Both the position numbers and the translations under genes were made by a program. Source: Spirochaetaceae bacterium (lineage in GTDB: Bacteria > Spirochaetota > Spirochaetia > Treponematales > Breznakiellaceae). Taken from it: DNA of 6,544 nt. Below are positions 4,896 to 6,544 of the stretch, piece by piece (within the stretch, counting starts at the first letter, position 1; the number at the start of each line of letters is the position of its first letter). Below the pieces are notes generated by a model. The model made no database searches and was not told where the DNA came from. It saw only the letters and a list, made by a program, of their open reading frames with translations. The DNA is taken from contig JAITRV010000136.1 of NCBI GenBank assembly GCA_031288215.1, forward strand, positions 1 to 6,544, written 5' to 3'.

Positions 4896-6299
4896 ATGTC
4901 TGATTTTTCTCAGCCGATGGGGGTCAATGCCGCGGATCGGCTCGGCATCGAACCCGTCGGGAAGCTGCTCTTACGGTTTTCCATCCCGGCAATTACCGGG
5001 ATGCTGATCAATGCCCTCTATAACGTGGTGGACCGGATCTTTGTCGGCCGCGGGGTGAACGAGGCGGCCCTGGGCGGCCTGGCCCTGGTGATGCCCCTGA
5101 TGGTGATCAGCCTGGCCTTTGCCATGCTTTTCGGGGTGGGGGCCGCCAATATGATCTCCATGCGCCTCGGTCAGGGCCGCAGGGATGACGCGGAAAACGC
5201 CCTGAACCACTGTTTCTGGCTCCTGGTCCTTACCGGGGCGGCTCTCATGGGCCTGGGCCTCCTCTTCCTCGATCCCCTGATCTCCATCCTGGGGGCCCAG
5301 CCGGGAAGCCTGGCCCTGGGTTACGCCCGGGACTATTTCCGGATCATCCTCTACGGCCAGGTCTTTTCCCTGGTGGGCTTCGGGTTTTCCCACTGTACCC
5401 GGGCCCAGGGCTTTCCCACCGTCACCATGGTCAGCATGTTCATCGGGGCCCTCCTGAACATGATCCTGGACCCCATCTTTATCTTTATCTTCGGCTGGGG
5501 GGTTGAAGGGGCCGCCTGGGCCACGATCATCTCCCAACTGGCGGCCTGTATCTGGATTCTTTCCTTTAATTTCGGCGGCAAGGCGGTGATCCGGCTGCGG
5601 TTCAAGACCTTCCGGCCTTCCGCCCGGATCGTTTTTCAGATCATGTCCTTTGGATCGGCCCAGTTCCTCTTGCAGTTTATCATGTCCGGGGTACAGCTCC
5701 TCCTCAATTTCAGCGTGAGCCTTTACGGCGCCGCCGCCTTGGGGGTAGCCAACGGAGGCGATATAGCCTTGTCGGGGATGAATATCTGCGGGTCCGTGAT
5801 CCAGATGATCTTCATGCCGATCTTCGGCATCAACCAGGGGGCCCAGCCCATTTTGGGGTACAATTACGGGGCGAAAAAATACCACCGGGTGCTGCGGACC
5901 TATCTCGCGGCGGTTTTCGCCGCCACTTCCATCTGCGCCCTGGGCTTTACCGTGGCGGAGATCTTCCCCCATGCCCTGATATGGCTCTTTGCCCCCCAGG
6001 GGAGCCCCGCCCTGCTCAGCTTTACCCCCCGGGCGATGCGGACGATGATGATCATGCTGCCCCTCAACGGCTTTCAGATCGTTTCTTCCAACATCTTTTC
6101 GGTAACCGGGCGGCCCAAGGTTTCCATCGTCCTCTCCATGCTCCGGCAGTTCATCGTCCTCATCCCCTGCATCCTCCTTTTCGGCAGGCTCTGGGGGCTC
6201 TACGGGATCGTCGCCGCCATCCCCACGGCGGACGGGGTTTCCTTCTTCATCACCGGGATCGTGATGCTCCTGGAAATCCGGCGGCTGAGAAACAAGTAA
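4896..6299 (+). CDS. MATE-family multidrug/cation efflux transporter
   Basis: An inner-membrane antiporter that exports drugs or metabolites using a Na+ or H+ gradient. It has 467 residues, normal for the family, with about 12 membrane segments in two six-helix halves. Landmarks include the N-terminal PVGKLLLRFSIPAITGMLIN followed by LYNVVDRIFVGR (41-52), typical of the MepA-like branch. Others are RAQGFPTVTM and NMILDPIFIF (169-197), GINQGAQPILGYNYG (311-325) in the second half, and GRPKVSIVLSMLRQ (405-418). It ends in a basic tail. Start: ATG4896 has GGAG at 4887-4890 five bases upstream. The longer frame to a TTG at 4812 would begin at the predicted transcription start and adds 28 residues that are absent from the usual N-terminus. 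It is monocistronic, divergent from the secreted-protein gene and convergent with tsaD. The substrate is not predictable. Confidence 0.95.
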   Translation: MSDFSQPMGVNAADRLGIEPVGKLLLRFSIPAITGMLINALYNVVDRIFVGRGVNEAALGGLALVMPLMVISLAFAMLFGVGAANMISMRLGQGRRDDAENALNHCFWLLVLTGAALMGLGLLFLDPLISILGAQPGSLALGYARDYFRIILYGQVFSLVGFGFSHCTRAQGFPTVTMVSMFIGALLNMILDPIFIFIFGWGVEGAAWATIISQLAACIWILSFNFGGKAVIRLRFKTFRPSARIVFQIMSFGSAQFLLQFIMSGVQLLLNFSVSLYGAAALGVANGGDIALSGMNICGSVIQMIFMPIFGINQGAQPILGYNYGAKKYHRVLRTYLAAVFAATSICALGFTVAEIFPHALIWLFAPQGSPALLSFTPRAMRTMMIMLPLNGFQIVSSNIFSVTGRPKVSIVLSMLRQFIVLIPCILLFGRLWGLYGIVAAIPTADGVSFFITGIVMLLEIRRLRNK

Positions 6300-6316
6300 C
6301 AGGTAACAGGTAGCAA
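6296..6316. repeat. 7-bp tandem repeat over the MATE stop codon
   Basis: GTAACAG at 6296-6302 and 6303-6309, followed by a degenerate third unit GTAGCAA at 6310-6316. The TAA stop of the transporter is within the first unit. Confidence 0.75.
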
Positions 6317-6406
6317 GGAGCAAAAGAAGACGGGAAAAAGGCGCCCGGCCACCATCATAGGGGAGGCTGATCAGAGGAAAGACGCGCAAAACAGTACCCG
6401 GTCAAG
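6300..6406. other. Intergenic gap between convergent MATE and tsaD genes
   Basis: No gene was found in this 107-base stretch. Besides the heptamer repeat, the - strand shows a weak possible terminator for tsaD: GGTG (6350-6353), a six-base loop, CGCC (6340-6343), then five T at 6335-6339. With only four pairs, one of them a wobble, it is not convincing. Confidence 0.4.
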
Positions 6407-6544
6407 CTACCCGCGCTGAAATCCCCGCTGGGGGCGCCTGAAGGCCGCCACCCGGGCGGAGGCGGTGACGCTCAGGGGGGAGCGGTCCCCCCTGATGATG
6501 CAGCGGTACCCCAGGCCGGCGATCATGGCGCCGTTATCCCCGCA
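6407..6544 (-). CDS. tsaD: tRNA N6-adenosine threonylcarbamoyltransferase TsaD, C-terminal fragment
   Basis: Only the last 45 codons lie in the window; the rest continues beyond the right edge. Visible sequence begins CGDNGAMIAGLGYRC and ends PQRGFQRG before TAG. The opening matches the conserved (C)TDNGAMIA segment of TsaD/Gcp, whose Asp is a metal ligand (Asp300 in the E. coli enzyme), followed by the GY and the RSPL..A.ARV..F.R tail that I associate with spirochaetal and firmicute versions. TsaD, with TsaB and TsaE, transfers threonylcarbamoyl to A37 of tRNAs reading ANN codons to make t6A, in the cytoplasm, and is nearly universal. The Thr usually before the Asp is Gly here. The call rests on a short fragment, but the motif is distinctive. 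Confidence 0.85.
   Translation of the reverse strand, partial: CGDNGAMIAGLGYRCIIRGDRSPLSVTASARVAAFRRPQRGFQRG

Noticed and set aside
4971..6389. Long open frame on the - strand opposite the MATE gene (472 codons)
   Set aside because: It is rich in Gly, His, Asp and Pro without any domain pattern, the usual result of GC-biased codon use opposite a membrane-protein gene. The + strand frame has a full MATE family pattern.

Overview
The window most likely comes from a spirochaete, probably a Treponema-type organism of moderate G+C. The reasons are inferential. A FliL-type membrane protein ends in a motif I associate with treponemal paralogues, a Crp-like regulator sits beside a cyclic-nucleotide-domain/TPR protein, and the TsaD tail at the right edge looks treponemal. 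No rRNA, tRNA, CRISPR array, insertion sequence or phage gene is visible. Coding density is high, and most of the unexplained structure lies in three intergenic gaps.

Left part (1-2802, + strand): three closely packed genes form a probable operon. The first is an amidohydrolase of the SAH/MTA-deaminase/chlorohydrolase type, cut off at its 5' end by the window edge. Six bases later comes a protein with a degenerate cyclic-nucleotide-binding domain joined by a Pro-rich linker to TPR-like repeats. Overlapping it by an ATGA junction is a classic Crp/Fnr-family regulator with an intact-looking phosphate-binding cassette and a C-terminal helix-turn-helix. The pairing suggests a signalling module with one ligand-competent DNA-binding partner and one ligand-incompetent protein-binding partner. 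This is inference.

Middle part (2803-4812): a FliL-like single-pass membrane protein (- strand) and a small cupin (+ strand) diverge from an AT-rich gap. That gap holds a perfect 14-bp A/T-only inverted repeat and a 12-bp direct repeat. The cupin converges on an unrecognised secreted protein (- strand), and the gap between them is full of hairpins built from copies of ACAGCC/GGCTGT. The secreted protein and the next gene, a MATE transporter, diverge from a gap of about 250 bp. It has a plausible sigma-70 promoter for each direction, both with the -35 hexamer TTGTAT and 17-bp spacing, plus a 15-bp direct repeat overlapping the leftward promoter.

Right part (4896-6544): a complete 467-residue MATE-family efflux transporter (+) converges on the last 45 codons of tsaD (-), the t6A tRNA-modification enzyme. 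A 7-bp tandem repeat overlaps the transporter's stop codon.

Several starts were moved inward from the longest reading frame on ribosome-binding-site grounds (Crp-like gene, FliL-like gene, cupin, MATE). No gene cluster here is clearly a new system. The best leads are the paired cyclic-nucleotide-domain proteins and the structured intergenic regions.
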